NCBI GenBank assembly: GCA_947069175.1
Contig: CAMTDV010000023.1
Location: forward strand, 90,580,240-90,644,239
Length of the DNA stretch: 64,000 bases
Reading direction: 5' to 3'
Origin: Scalesia atractyloides
Lineage: Eukaryota; Streptophyta; Magnoliopsida; Asterales; Asteraceae
Position 1 is the stretch's first letter. Each line of letters opens with the position of its first letter. A program made the position numbers and the translations under genes. The notes below the pieces were generated by a model. The model had not been told where the DNA came from and made no database searches. It saw only the letters and a program-made list of their open reading frames with translations. Shown here one piece after another: positions 20,410-29,299 of this stretch.

Positions 20410-20960
20410 GCTCGAAGCATGTCTTCAAGAGTTTAGATGGTGCGTTCAGATTGTTCATCAGTTTGAGGATGAAAAGCGGTACTGAGGTCTAATCGTGTAC
20501 CCAAGGCGGTTTGTACGGCTCGCCATGTTCGTGAAGTGAAACGACCATCACGGTCTGAAATGATGCTTAAAGGTACACCATGACGGCTTACGATCTCGCT
20601 GATGTAGATACGAGCTAACTTCTCGTTTTTGAAGTCCTCGCGAATCGGTATGAAGTGAGCTTATTTTGTAAGACGATCAATGATTACCCATATGGTGTCA
20701 TACCCACTGGAGGTGCGAGGTAACCCGGTAATGAAGTCCATGGTTATGTTTTCCCACTTCCATACAGGTATTTCGGGTTGGACTAGAAGTCCTGAAGGTC
20801 TTTGATGTTCAGCTTTTACTTTGGAACAGGTAAGGCACTTGGAAACAAAAACAGCGATATCCTTTTTCATGCCAGGCCACCAGTAGGTGTATCTTAGGTC
20901 TTGATACATCTTGTCGGCTCCCGGGTGTACAGAGTATCGTGTTTTGTGTGCCTCATTCAT
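20410..20960 (-). pseudogene. Element B integrase zinc domain and DDE core
   Basis: The open part 20661-20960 contains EAHKTRYSVHPGADKMYQD and KCLTC (a full HHCC site) and WENITMDFITGLP with the first catalytic Asp. A TAA at 20661-20663 follows DRLTK, where a Ser codon is expected. Beyond it, SDRDGRFTS with the second Asp and EQSERTI with the catalytic Glu remain readable, although the usual GQSER is EQSER. The next stop is at 20433-20435. The domain order and residues otherwise match element A. Confidence 0.85.
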
Positions 20961-21383
20961 AAGGAAATCACGAAGGTTATCGCGATCGGGAATCCATATG
21001 CGATTTAAATAGTACAGAATACCATCGGATTTGGCTTCGATTTTGAGTTCAGCTCCACATGACAGCTCATCGTGTACGTCATTTTCTGTTACAGAAACAT
21101 GTTGAGCTGCTCGGATTCAATCTTTGATGTCGGTTATGATTTGCGAACATAGAAGACGAATGGAGTTCGCATAACCTTTTCGACTGAGTGCATCAGCCAC
21201 CACGTTTGACTTGCCAGGATGATACCGAATTTCACAGTCGTAGTCGTTAAGAAGTTCGACCCATCTTCGTTGCCTCATATTCAACTCCTTTTGGTTGAAG
21301 ATATGTTGGAGACTTTTGTGGTCAGTGTATATTTCACACTTGGTACCGTAGAGGTAATGTCTCCATATCTTGAGAGCGAACAC
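20961..21383 (-). pseudogene. Element B RNaseH end and linker to integrase
   Basis: The frame 21117-21383 reads MFALKIWRHYLYGTKCEIYT then DHKSLQHIFNQKELNMRQRR, and ends with the SNVVADALSRK motif of RNaseH. A stop at about 21117 breaks the linker towards integrase; the remaining linker down to 20961 (residues around the position of GILYYLNRI) is readable. It overlaps the preceding RT frame because of a one-base loss in the HDLELGAV segment. Confidence 0.85.
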
Positions 21384-22296
21384 AACGCTCCAAGTTCAGG
21401 TCGTGGGTGGTGTAATTCTTCTCATGAACCTTGAGTTGCCTAGAAGCATAGGCTATCACTTTTCCCCTTTGCATTAATACACAGCCTAGCCCTTGCCCTG
21501 ATGCGTCGCAATATACTACAAAGTCATCGCAACCTTCACGAAGTGTGAGGATAGGTGCGTCACAAAGTTTTTGCTTTAGAGTTTGGAAGGCTTCTTCTTG
21601 TTTAGGTCCCCATATGAAGGGTTTTCCTTTATGAGTCAAAGCCGTGAGTGGTACATCAATACGGGAGAAATTGGCAATGAAATGGCGATAGTAACCAGCC
21701 AAACCAAGAAATGATCTTACTTCGGTAGGGGTACGTGGCGCTTGCCATTCCTGTACTGCCTTGATCTTTGAGGGGTCGACATGTATTCCCTTGTCATTGA
21801 CGACATGTCCAAGGAATTGTACTTCTCTTAACCAGAATTTGCATTTGGAGAACTTAGCGTAGAGCTTTTCAGTCTTTAAGAGTGTAAGGATGAGTCGAAG
21901 GTGTCGTTCATGATCGGATTTAGACTTGGAGTAGATGAGGATATCGTCGATGAAGACTATGACATAGCGGTCAAGGTAGGGTTTGCATACCCTATTCATT
22001 AGATCCATGAAGACAGCTGGGGTGTTGGTTAAACCGAATGGCATGACCATGAATTCGTAATGACCATAACGAGTCCGGAAGGCGGTCTTTGGGACGTCTT
22101 CTTCATGTACCCTGAGTTGATGATAACCAGAACGAAGGTCGATTTTTGAAAAGCAGGTGGCGCCTTGAAGTTGATCTAGGAGGTCATCGATGCGAGGTAG
22201 TGGGTAGCGATTCTTAACTGTTAACTTGTTGAGTTCTCTGTAGTCGATACACATGCAAACGTTCCATCTTTCTTCTTCACAAAAAGAACAGCGCAC
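21334..22296 (-). pseudogene. Element B reverse transcriptase and start of RNaseH
   Basis: Shows CMCIDYRELNKLTVKNRYPL, FSKIDLRSGYHQLRV, VMPFGLTNTPAVFMDLMN and the catalytic VFIDDILIYSK box, then EVQFLGHVVNDKGIHVDP, FLGLAGYYRHFIANFS and RNaseH residues VVYCDASGQGLGCVL. All palm aspartates are present. The N-terminal side is frameshifted against the preceding segment within the FVKKKDGT stretch (about 22270-22300), and the C-terminal end shifts frame after YTTHDLNLE. The frame is otherwise open for 320 codons. Confidence 0.9.
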
Positions 22297-22818
22297 CCCA
22301 AGGCGAGGAGCTAGGACGTATGAATCCTTTGTCAGTCAGTTCTTGCAGTTGACTGGCCAGCTCTTGCATTTCGGATGGGGCTAGCCTATAAGGAGATTTT
22401 GCGACTGGTGTAGCGCCAGGTACAAGATCGATGCGGAATTCGACTTCTCTCACAGGAGGGAGTCCTGAGATGTCGTCGGGAAAGACTTGTGGGAATTCTT
22501 TCACTACTGGTATATCTTCGAGTTTCTTCTCCTTGTTTCCCTTCTTGACGACGTGTGTTAGGAATGCGACATAGTTCTTGTGGAGATATTTTCGGGCTTG
22601 TTGACAGGACATTAATTGAGTCTTTTCGAAGGTGTTTCTCCAAAGAAACGTAAGGTCTGTCCGTCTGCAAGAGGAATGCGAATGAACTTTTCGCGGCATA
22701 CTACTTCAGCGTGATGCTGGCTGAGCCAGTCCATACCATTTATAATATCGAAACTTCCCAACTTCATAGGAATGAGGTCAACTGGAAAATCGTGATCGTT
22801 TAGAGTGAGTGTACAATT
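22277..22818 (-). pseudogene. Element B protease end and RT N-terminus
   Basis: Includes the MDWLS-type protease end near 22715-22740 and the linker with SCQQARKYLHKNYVAFL. VVKEFPQVFPDDISGLPP and YRLAPSEMQELASQLQEL, which precede the RT fingers, follow. A stop at the SLNSI segment (about 22819) and a frameshift near 22700 separate it from gag-protease. It ends at SSSPWGA, where the next frameshift begins. Confidence 0.82.
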
Positions 22819-24354
22819 TCATATAATAGAATTTAATGAAACGGGCTTTCCGTCAGCGACTTCCACCGTTAGAGATTCCATGAGGTTATCACGAGTTTGG
22901 TTGAGGATAGGTTCAAATTCTAAGGACACAAAACTCTTATCCGCGCCAGTATCGAATAACATGGATACATAACTACCATTGATGAGAAACGTACCGTTAA
23001 CCACGTTGTTGTCAGCTCTAGCTTGGTTGGCATTGATGTTGAATGCTCTTCCTCTAGCAGGTGGAGGAGCTTGGTTAGCTTGGTTTACCGGATTTGCTTG
23101 AGCTTGAGCATTGATGATGTTCACCAAACGTGGACATGTGGTCCTGAAGTGGTTTGGGTCTCCACAGTTGTAACATGCTCGCATGGGTTGCATCATGGGG
23201 TAGTTGGGTTGGTAGTAGGATTGGGCTATACGTTGTGCAGGTGGTAGAAGTAAAGGTTGTTGGGCTTGACCCACTATCTGATGGTGGGTTTGGGTTGAGG
23301 GTTGATTGCGGTTCATTCGTTGAAGTGTGCGACAAGTTTGAATTGTGTGACCCGCACGGCCACAGCTGGTGCAATGTTGGCAAGGAGTTTCGGGGAGGTG
23401 GTGGTATTGACAACGGTTGCATTTTGGGTATGGGCCGGTGTATGGCTTTTTAAATGGTGCAGCCGAGGGAGCAATTTGGGTAATTGGTGCGGCAGTGATA
23501 GGAGGGTTTGTTTGTGTGACGGTAAAATTTCTGCTGTTTTGTTTCCTCTTACCAGCAAACTTTGAAGAGGAGATGGAATGGTTTGGAGTTTGGGCCTCAA
23601 TGGGGGCTTTCTTTTTCTCATCCTTGAATTTGCCGTTTCGGATGCGTTTCTCGGTAAGTTCGGTAGCTAGTTCCATTGCGGCTTCAAGTGTTGCAGGCGA
23701 AGTGCTTAGAACCGAGTCTTGAATTTTCGAGGGGAGGCCTCGAATGTAGTGTTCAACCAAGCGGTACACTGGGGTGAACAAGTTGGGGATCATTTGGTTC
23801 AGCTCGAGAAATCTTTTGTTGTAGGAAGTATGATCTCCTTCCTTTTGTTTTAACGAGTGGAATTCATCTTCCAACTTTTTGATTTCGCTTCTTGGACAGA
23901 AGCGTCTTGTCATGATTTCCCTTAACTCTTCCCATGTTAAGGCCATGGCATCTTCGACTCCTCTCTTACCCTTTTCTGTGTTCCACCAGGTAAGGGCTAC
24001 CCCAAACAGTCTCCCAGTTGCGTAACGTACCTTGGGATCCTCGGGACAATCGCAATTGAGGAAGGTGTTCTCCATTTCTTCAAACCAGTGGAGGAGAGCA
24101 GTAACACCTTCGGTCCCTTCATACTTTGGGGGATCGCAAGATTTGAAGTGTTTGTAGGAGCACTTTTTGGAGGGAGGGTTGTCGACGTTCTGGTCTTCTT
24201 GATTGGGAGGGTTGATGGGATTCGCGGTGAGAGCTTGTTGGACTTGAATTACGATGTCAGGAAGCACTGCGGCCATTTGTTTTGCAATTTGGGTGGCCAA
24301 GCGTTCGTTTGATCTTCCCGACTTTCTACCTCCACGTAGTTGCCTAGCCGACAT
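22819..24354 (-). CDS. Element B gag with zinc knuckles and aspartic protease start
   Basis: A 511-codon open frame beginning MSARQLRGGRKSGRS. Capsid motifs include FKSCDPPKYEGTEGVTALLH, LTWWNTEKG, WEELREIMTRRFCPRSE and EDEFHSLKQKEGDHTSYNKR (about residues 85-200). A Cys/His-rich CNRCQYHHLPETPC is followed by two CCHC knuckles: CTSCGRAGHTIQTC (about 335) and CYNCGDPNHFRTTC (about 395). The protease active site MLFDTGADKSFV is at about 465. The frame stops soon after, at VSLNSII, which appears to be an acquired stop, since protease continues downstream. Gag packages the RNA. This is the most complete gag in the window. Confidence 0.9.
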   Translation of the reverse strand: MSARQLRGGRKSGRSNERLATQIAKQMAAVLPDIVIQVQQALTANPINPPNQEDQNVDNPPSKKCSYKHFKSCDPPKYEGTEGVTALLHWFEEMENTFLNCDCPEDPKVRYATGRLFGVALTWWNTEKGKRGVEDAMALTWEELREIMTRRFCPRSEIKKLEDEFHSLKQKEGDHTSYNKRFLELNQMIPNLFTPVYRLVEHYIRGLPSKIQDSVLSTSPATLEAAMELATELTEKRIRNGKFKDEKKKAPIEAQTPNHSISSSKFAGKRKQNSRNFTVTQTNPPITAAPITQIAPSAAPFKKPYTGPYPKCNRCQYHHLPETPCQHCTSCGRAGHTIQTCRTLQRMNRNQPSTQTHHQIVGQAQQPLLLPPAQRIAQSYYQPNYPMMQPMRACYNCGDPNHFRTTCPRLVNIINAQAQANPVNQANQAPPPARGRAFNINANQARADNNVVNGTFLINGSYVSMLFDTGADKSFVSLEFEPILNQTRDNLMESLTVEVADGKPVSLNSII

Positions 24355-25148
24355 CTACAGGAACGTACATAGGAAAATTGTGAGTTTAAGAAGTTTTTAG
24401 GTGTCATATGTCGTTAAAAGAATAAAAATAACATAATTATCAATAATGCAACTACATCCATAGGATGTCTTGGGTTTGCTCATGTTTGGGCCTCCAATGT
24501 CCCCCATACCATCGCCTGTATAGTCATGTGGGCCCCCATGGCTATTGGCTTAGTAGTATTCACATTGATGTTGGCGGTTTAACACTCGCATCACCCGAAT
24601 GAAAACCATGAAATATGATTGCGAGATGTATGGTAGGAGGGTGTCCAGGTGTAGACACAATGACAACTCAAAGTGGGGTTAGCTCACACGATGTTTGGTA
24701 TAGCATGCTTTGGCCTAATAGGTCCTTCGTACTCTCATCATTAGTCCCCAGGTAGGCAAACTGGTCCTTTATTTTGGATTTATACGAATGCCAAGCCTAG
24801 ACAGGACGTTCCGACTACCGGTACTCGTACCCTTCCAGTTACTACATGCCTGTCATGAGAACTCACTTTGATGTGATTTGAAAAATACAAAAATCGTTGC
24901 AAAAATCATGGGAATTGTGAGGTGTGTGCTCTCATGGATATGATATGTTATGAGGATATGATTCATGATAAGCATTGTATAATAATATGTACTTATGAAC
25001 ATGCTTGCATAATCATTAAATGTAACAATAAACATAAAGCATATAAACATCATGAATTTTGTATGTAACGCATAACAATTTAAAATTTTAATTAACTATA
25101 GTATAGGCTCTAAGGGTCTAATAACCTATCCTATATCCCTATAGTCAT
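24355..25148 (-). other. Element B 5' leader
   Basis: About 790 bp of untranslated internal sequence between primer site and gag. It has no supported ORF. It contains ACCCTTCCAGTTACTACATG at 24829-24848, found also in the leader of element C. Short blocks nearby (CCTAATA, TACTCTCA) are also shared in the same order. Confidence 0.6.
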
Positions 25149-25161
25149 GGCTCTGATACCA
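25149..25161 (-). promoter_or_regulatory. Primer-binding site of element B (tRNA-iMet)
   Basis: Minus-strand TGGTATCAGAGCC, complementary to the 3' end of plant initiator tRNA-Met, three bases from the 5' LTR edge. Confidence 0.9.
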
Positions 25162-26231
25162 ATCTGTCACACCCCGACTCGCAGCGGAATAAGAGTCGGG
25201 GCATAATTGGGTTATCACCAAAGCTAATGATGTTTACTAAAATGTTTCATATTTATTAAATTCAAATTACAACTTAAATATTCAACTCAAATCCATACAA
25301 TTACAAGGAAAATGAAACTAAGTAAATCAATCCAAAGCTTAAACTGTTTTATTCTTCTAAGCCTTCCTATGTGTTTCTTGCTTCAACTGGATCACCTGTA
25401 TCATGTGTAAAACGGGGGATATTTTGGGTCAACAAAAGTTGGCGAGTGAACCTTGAGAAAACATTGTTATTAATTTCTTGTTGTATTTAATGTTGAAAAT
25501 CTGTGCAATAATCACATGTGAGCAAACATATATATATAGCATAAACGCAAACCACATTGGATGATTAAATGACATGAATGATGATGTATTTGAGATCAAG
25601 GCTCAATCAAACGGAGCCGATTGAATGACATGAATGATGATGTATGTGAGATCAAGGCTCAATCAAACGGAGCCGATCGAATGAGGCACCTGATACTCAA
25701 CCCGTATCCACGGGGAGCTAATGGGCCTAATGAAATGCATTACTGAAAATGATAACTTCAATCTAAACATAATTCACACAACAATTGATACATAATTGAT
25801 ACACATTTGATCACGGATATGATGGATGCACAAGTGTTTAAATATAATAAGGAATTAAACGACACATGATACACCCCAAAATGTGATTAAAACGGGAAAT
25901 TGGTAGAGATCACTCACATTGGGTGCGTTCTTTGATTGACGTTGGATGTGCACGAGTTTTGGGATTTGATCGACGAGGAAAACTAACCTAAAATAATAAC
26001 GGAATGGTTCAGTAAATAAATGGATTCTGTTTGGGATTAATACTTTTAATTCATAATCTTAATAGGATTTTTAGATTTATTTTTGTGAGTTTGAGGACAT
26101 TTTCTAACTTTAAAAATATTATTTTTAAGTATTTTTAATTGATTTTTATAAATTAAATAAATAAATAAAAAGAAATAAAAATTTTGACTTTTTGACCGTG
26201 GACCGTTGACCGGTCGGACTGTGGTTAATTG

Positions 26232-26304
26232 TGCGCTGAGTGAGGTTCGAACCCGGGACCTCTCGTACGCGTGCACGCAGCTCTACCAACTAAGCTACCT
26301 GTCT
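26232..26304 (-). other. tRNA-like module 1, copy in the 5' LTR of B
   Basis: A-box TAGCTTAGTTGG and B-box GGTTCGAACC at canonical spacing. The D-arm AGCTTAGTTGGTAGAGCT pairs more fully than in the other LTR copy. Confidence 0.65.
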
Positions 26305-26412
26305 AACCCGAAATATTCTCTGTTTTAATTATATATATATATATATATACTGATTAACTTTTATCTAATTTATTTTATTTCAAAAATGATTTAAAATGGC
26401 CGACCCACCTTC

Positions 26413-26464
26413 AGTGACCCGGAGTCGAACTCGAGACGTTCGGTTCGAGTACGCACAGGTGTCA
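26413..26464 (-). other. tRNA-like module 2, D-arm deleted, in the 5' LTR of B
   Basis: Retains the AGTTCGACTCC loop and the CTCGAACCGAACG part, but the hairpin seen at 18350-18369 is gone. The break falls in the CACAG repeats that flank it, which suggests slippage. Confidence 0.6.
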
Positions 26465-26560
26465 TATCTGTTTATCTTATGGATTTAATTATACTTATTA
26501 ACATTCGGTGACCTGATCTGATTCAGTTGTAAAAATGGTGGTTTTAATTCTGAAATTCGG

Positions 26561-26631
26561 TAACGTATGCGATTCGAACCCGGGAGGTGTGCATTGTTTG
26601 TGCACACAGTCCACCGCTGGATTGTGTGTCT
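26561..26631 (-). other. tRNA-like module 3, copy in the 5' LTR of B
   Basis: The seven-base-pair anticodon-like stem GTGTGCA/TGCACAC and its loop are unchanged from the other LTR, as is GGTTCGAATC. One mismatch is present in the D-stem. Confidence 0.6.
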
Positions 26632-27224
26632 AACCCGGTTAAATATTCAGTTTTAATTAAACTTATACATATGTTCGACTTCGTCTTCTTCGTTTACAAA
26701 GACGCAGAACAATGATGTCCGACTGTTCTGGTTTAAATCCATCATCGAACATATAATTGATTGGAATGAATTGGATAAAGAGGGTTACGGAGTAAAATGT
26801 TCCTAACAGAATGCTTTTTCTCAGATTTCCGGCAAGAGTCGTCGGCTCTGATTGGCGACTTCTGTCTGAGTGAATCAATTAACAGTTTTGATCAACAAGT
26901 TGTGCAATTAAGTTACTAAACAAGGGATATCAGGGGGTTTAGATGATTGTACCGATTCACAGCGAGACTTCGGAATTTTTAGTGATTTTCCGGCGAGTGT
27001 AGGAATTCCCGGCAACGTTGTCTGAGACAGATTCTGATTGAACGATTTATGTTAATATTTGTCTAATAATGGATTCCAAACAATAGAGTCGAGAATTTTA
27101 CCGATTTGGTGTAAGTCTCGGTTTTCTGGTGAAAGTCCGGCGAATGCAGAATATCTCCGGCGAGTGCTAAAGCTTCGAGAGATTGTGCGATTTTGAGCGA
27201 AAAGATTACCAGAGGTTTGGGTGG

Positions 27225-27233
27225 TTATTTATA
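27225..27233 (-). promoter_or_regulatory. TATA box of LTR B (right copy, 5' LTR)
   Basis: Minus-strand TATAAATAA, identical to the left copy. In the 5' LTR it is the one that would start the genomic RNA. Confidence 0.55.
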
Positions 27234-27320
27234 GGGATGATCAGGATGAATTGAGTCCGAATTTTGGTCTTAATCGTGGTCAAAACTTTTTCGGCGGTTA
27301 CGACTGGAATTGGGGGTTAG

Positions 27321-27340
27321 ACATCGGTTATAACCGATGT
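27321..27340. promoter_or_regulatory. Perfect 20-bp palindrome, copy in 5' LTR of B
   Basis: Unchanged copy of the palindrome at 19224-19243, although flanking bases differ between the two LTRs. Confidence 0.6.
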
Positions 27341-27491
27341 CGAAGTTAGTTCACGCGTTTCAGTCAAAGGAAATGGTCGTGATTTGCGAAATCGTCGGTC
27401 TTTCCGGCGACTGCGGATTGAACGCTCTGATTTCCGGATTTTGATTTCGAGTTTTAACTTAAGTATTATTTGTTTCGGTAATTACACAAAA

Positions 27492-27563
27492 GAGTCATGT
27501 GGCGGAGTGGTGTGTTGTGTGTTTGTTGGAGCGGCTAACCCGGGTTCGAAACCCGGCAGCCTC
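27492..27563 (+). other. tRNA-like unit 4, copy in the 5' LTR of B
   Basis: Same A-box-like and B-box elements and the same perfect T-arm as 19396-19467. Confidence 0.55.
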
Positions 27564-27748
27564 ATTCTATTTTTTCTTCACTTGTTTTTATTAGTTATTA
27601 ATTATAGTTTTTAAATTCTAAAATGTTTATTAATTATGTATTGTTTAAAATTGAAATGAACAATATATACGCAACGAAAATTATAACTGACTATTCGATT
27701 AATAAACGAAGCAGGTTTTTGGAAACCCGTTTTTCGACGGATGTTACA

Positions 27749-27809
27749 ATGGTCCTCCTCTCATTGGACCTTTTCCTCGTCCACTTTGTCCTCTCACATG
27801 TGGCGGCAT
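27749..27809 (-). pseudogene. Element A ORF1, start segment, separated by element B
   Basis: Starts with ATG at 27807-27809. The first residues are basic and Gly-rich (MPPHVRGQSGRGKGPMRGGP), resembling an RGG-type RNA-binding tail. The frame runs into the target duplication and continues in phase at 17059 on the far side of B, which shows both pieces were one ORF before B arrived. The start is about 150 bp from the primer site. Confidence 0.7.
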
Positions 27810-27962
27810 CTTCCTGTTGAAAATCGATTAAAAAACATACCATAACTTAATAATGAAATGAGTAATCCTAGGTCAAATGCCTAGACTCAAGAGTCTAAGG
27901 AATGTGCTCATGTAAGTTTGAGATGAAACACAAAAGGCTAGTGTTTAATTCTCTTAAACGTT

Positions 27963-27976
27963 GGCTCTGATAGTAA
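27963..27976 (-). promoter_or_regulatory. Primer-binding site of element A (diverged tRNA-iMet)
   Basis: Minus-strand TTACTATCAGAGCC matches the iMet-type TGGTATCAGAGCC except at the 5' end, and sits three bases from the LTR edge. Its position marks 27980-28872 as the 5' LTR. Confidence 0.75.
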
Positions 27977-27979
27977 CCC

Positions 27980-28872
27980 TGTCACACCCCGGATTTCTGA
28001 CCCTGAAATCCATACGGTGGGCCAGGGAGGGGAGTATCGTGACACCAGTTGATAATGTCATAGTCAATTAAACGTGGCATAGCGGAAGTCTTGGAGTAAA
28101 TTACTATTACAAACCGAATGTTCAAAAATACAAAATAATATACAAGCTTGTAATAGAAGATCCACAGGCGGATCATAGAATGTACAAGAAAGAATACAAA
28201 ACAAACTTTAGGCAGATCTAAGGATTTACAAGAATCCTCTTATTCTCTACCGAGCAGCTTCCGGCTTAATTTTGTGTTGTACTTGCAGATTAGTCTTTGG
28301 AGGATACGTCAGCTTACGCTGGTAAATACACCCAACTCACTCATTTTGAAAATATTAAAAATGATTTCAAGTGCAAACGGCACAAAATCTTTTATTATCT
28401 TAGGAAGGTTAACCATGCAATGGACCATGCAATAATAATTTACCATATCCCAAGCCCTTATAGGGGAAATAAGTTGAGAGTATTTACCTGAGATTGCTTT
28501 CTTCTTTTATTTTTAAATAACTCAGCCGTATACAAAAGTACCGAGTGCAGATAGCTTTTACCGAGAAGGCTCTAGTCTGGATTATGGCATAAACTAGCCA
28601 ATTAAATACTAGGCATGTTGACGTATTAGTCTCTCAGAGGCCAAGTTTCAAGCATGTTGACATATCAGTCACTCAGAGGCTAATGATTTAAGCATGTTGA
28701 CGTATCAGTCACTCAGAGGCTATTATTTATGCATGTTGACATCGGTTCGTCACTCAGAGGCTCAATCTTGAGCATGTTGACGCCTTTAGTCCTTATTGGT
28801 CTTTAACAGACAATTATATAAAATACAACACGTGTCACTATATTATTGGATACGATTTTACAGGGTGTTACA
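27980..28872 (-). repeat. Element A 5' LTR, internally deleted (0.9 kb of 3.1 kb)
   Basis: Corresponds to 6273-6906 joined to 9131-9393 of the other LTR. The join at about 28609 has CTA at both parental breakpoints, a microhomology expected from illegitimate recombination. The lost 2.2 kb includes the TATA box, so this copy of the promoter is missing. Confidence 0.9.
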
Positions 28873-29255
28873 TAAACCAACCTCGTGTTTATTTTTCACA
28901 TCTAACAATCCAAAACACTTCTACAACCTCTAAAACCTTCCTACCTACTAATCTCACGAAATCCTAACAAGAACATTCAAAAACTTGAGGTATTTTCATA
29001 GTTTTGATCCCTTTTTTATTGAGTTTTCATGTCTAAATCATATTTTTTTTACAAAAAGAAAGTTTTTGATCCTTAAAATCATGATTTTCTTAGGGTAAAA
29101 TACTTTTGTAGGTTGATTATGATACAACAAGATCATACATGGTGATTGATCGTGGAAAAACATGGATTATGGATCAATAACACAATATATTCGATATAAA
29201 CCGAACAAATCAAAACCTAATCGAAAAAGAGAGGTTATAAGGCTTCATTGGCAGC

Positions 29256-29299
<44 letters not shown>

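Larger units (their letters stand above)
17060..27748 (-). mobile_element. Element B: Tekay/Del-type LTR retrotransposon nested in element A
   Basis: Complete, with two LTRs of 2593 and 2584 bp, a perfect 5-bp target duplication ATGGT (17055-17059 and 27749-27753), a tRNA-iMet primer site at 25149-25161 and a polypurine tract at 19653-19667. The gene order is gag-protease-RT-RNaseH-integrase-chromodomain on the minus strand. The LTRs look about 97 percent alike by eye, so the insertion is relatively young, but pol has several stops and frameshifts. It landed in codon 19 or so of ORF1 of element A. Confidence 0.95.
25165..27748 (-). repeat. Element B 5' LTR
   Basis: Copy of 17060-19652 with small indels and substitutions. 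It keeps tRNA-like modules 1 and 3, the TATA box, the palindrome and unit 4; module 2 has lost its D-arm. As the 5' LTR it would drive transcription of B towards lower coordinates. Confidence 0.93.
6273..28872 (-). mobile_element. Element A: Tekay/Del-type chromovirus LTR retrotransposon, contains nested element B
   Basis: Both ends are LTRs with TGTCACACCCC...GTGTTACA termini (plus-strand view) and are flanked by a perfect 5-bp target duplication TAAAC at 6268-6272 and 28873-28877. Coding order on the minus strand is primer site, ORF1, tandem array, gag, protease, RT, RNaseH, integrase and chromodomain-like tail, then polypurine tract. Element B (17060-27748) sits inside ORF1. The body without B is about 11.9 kb. 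The integrase tail with an RGPKYTWE-type motif and the long LTR place it with Tekay/Del chromoviruses. Gag and pol carry several stops and frameshifts and the 5' LTR is internally deleted, so it is defective. Confidence 0.9.
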
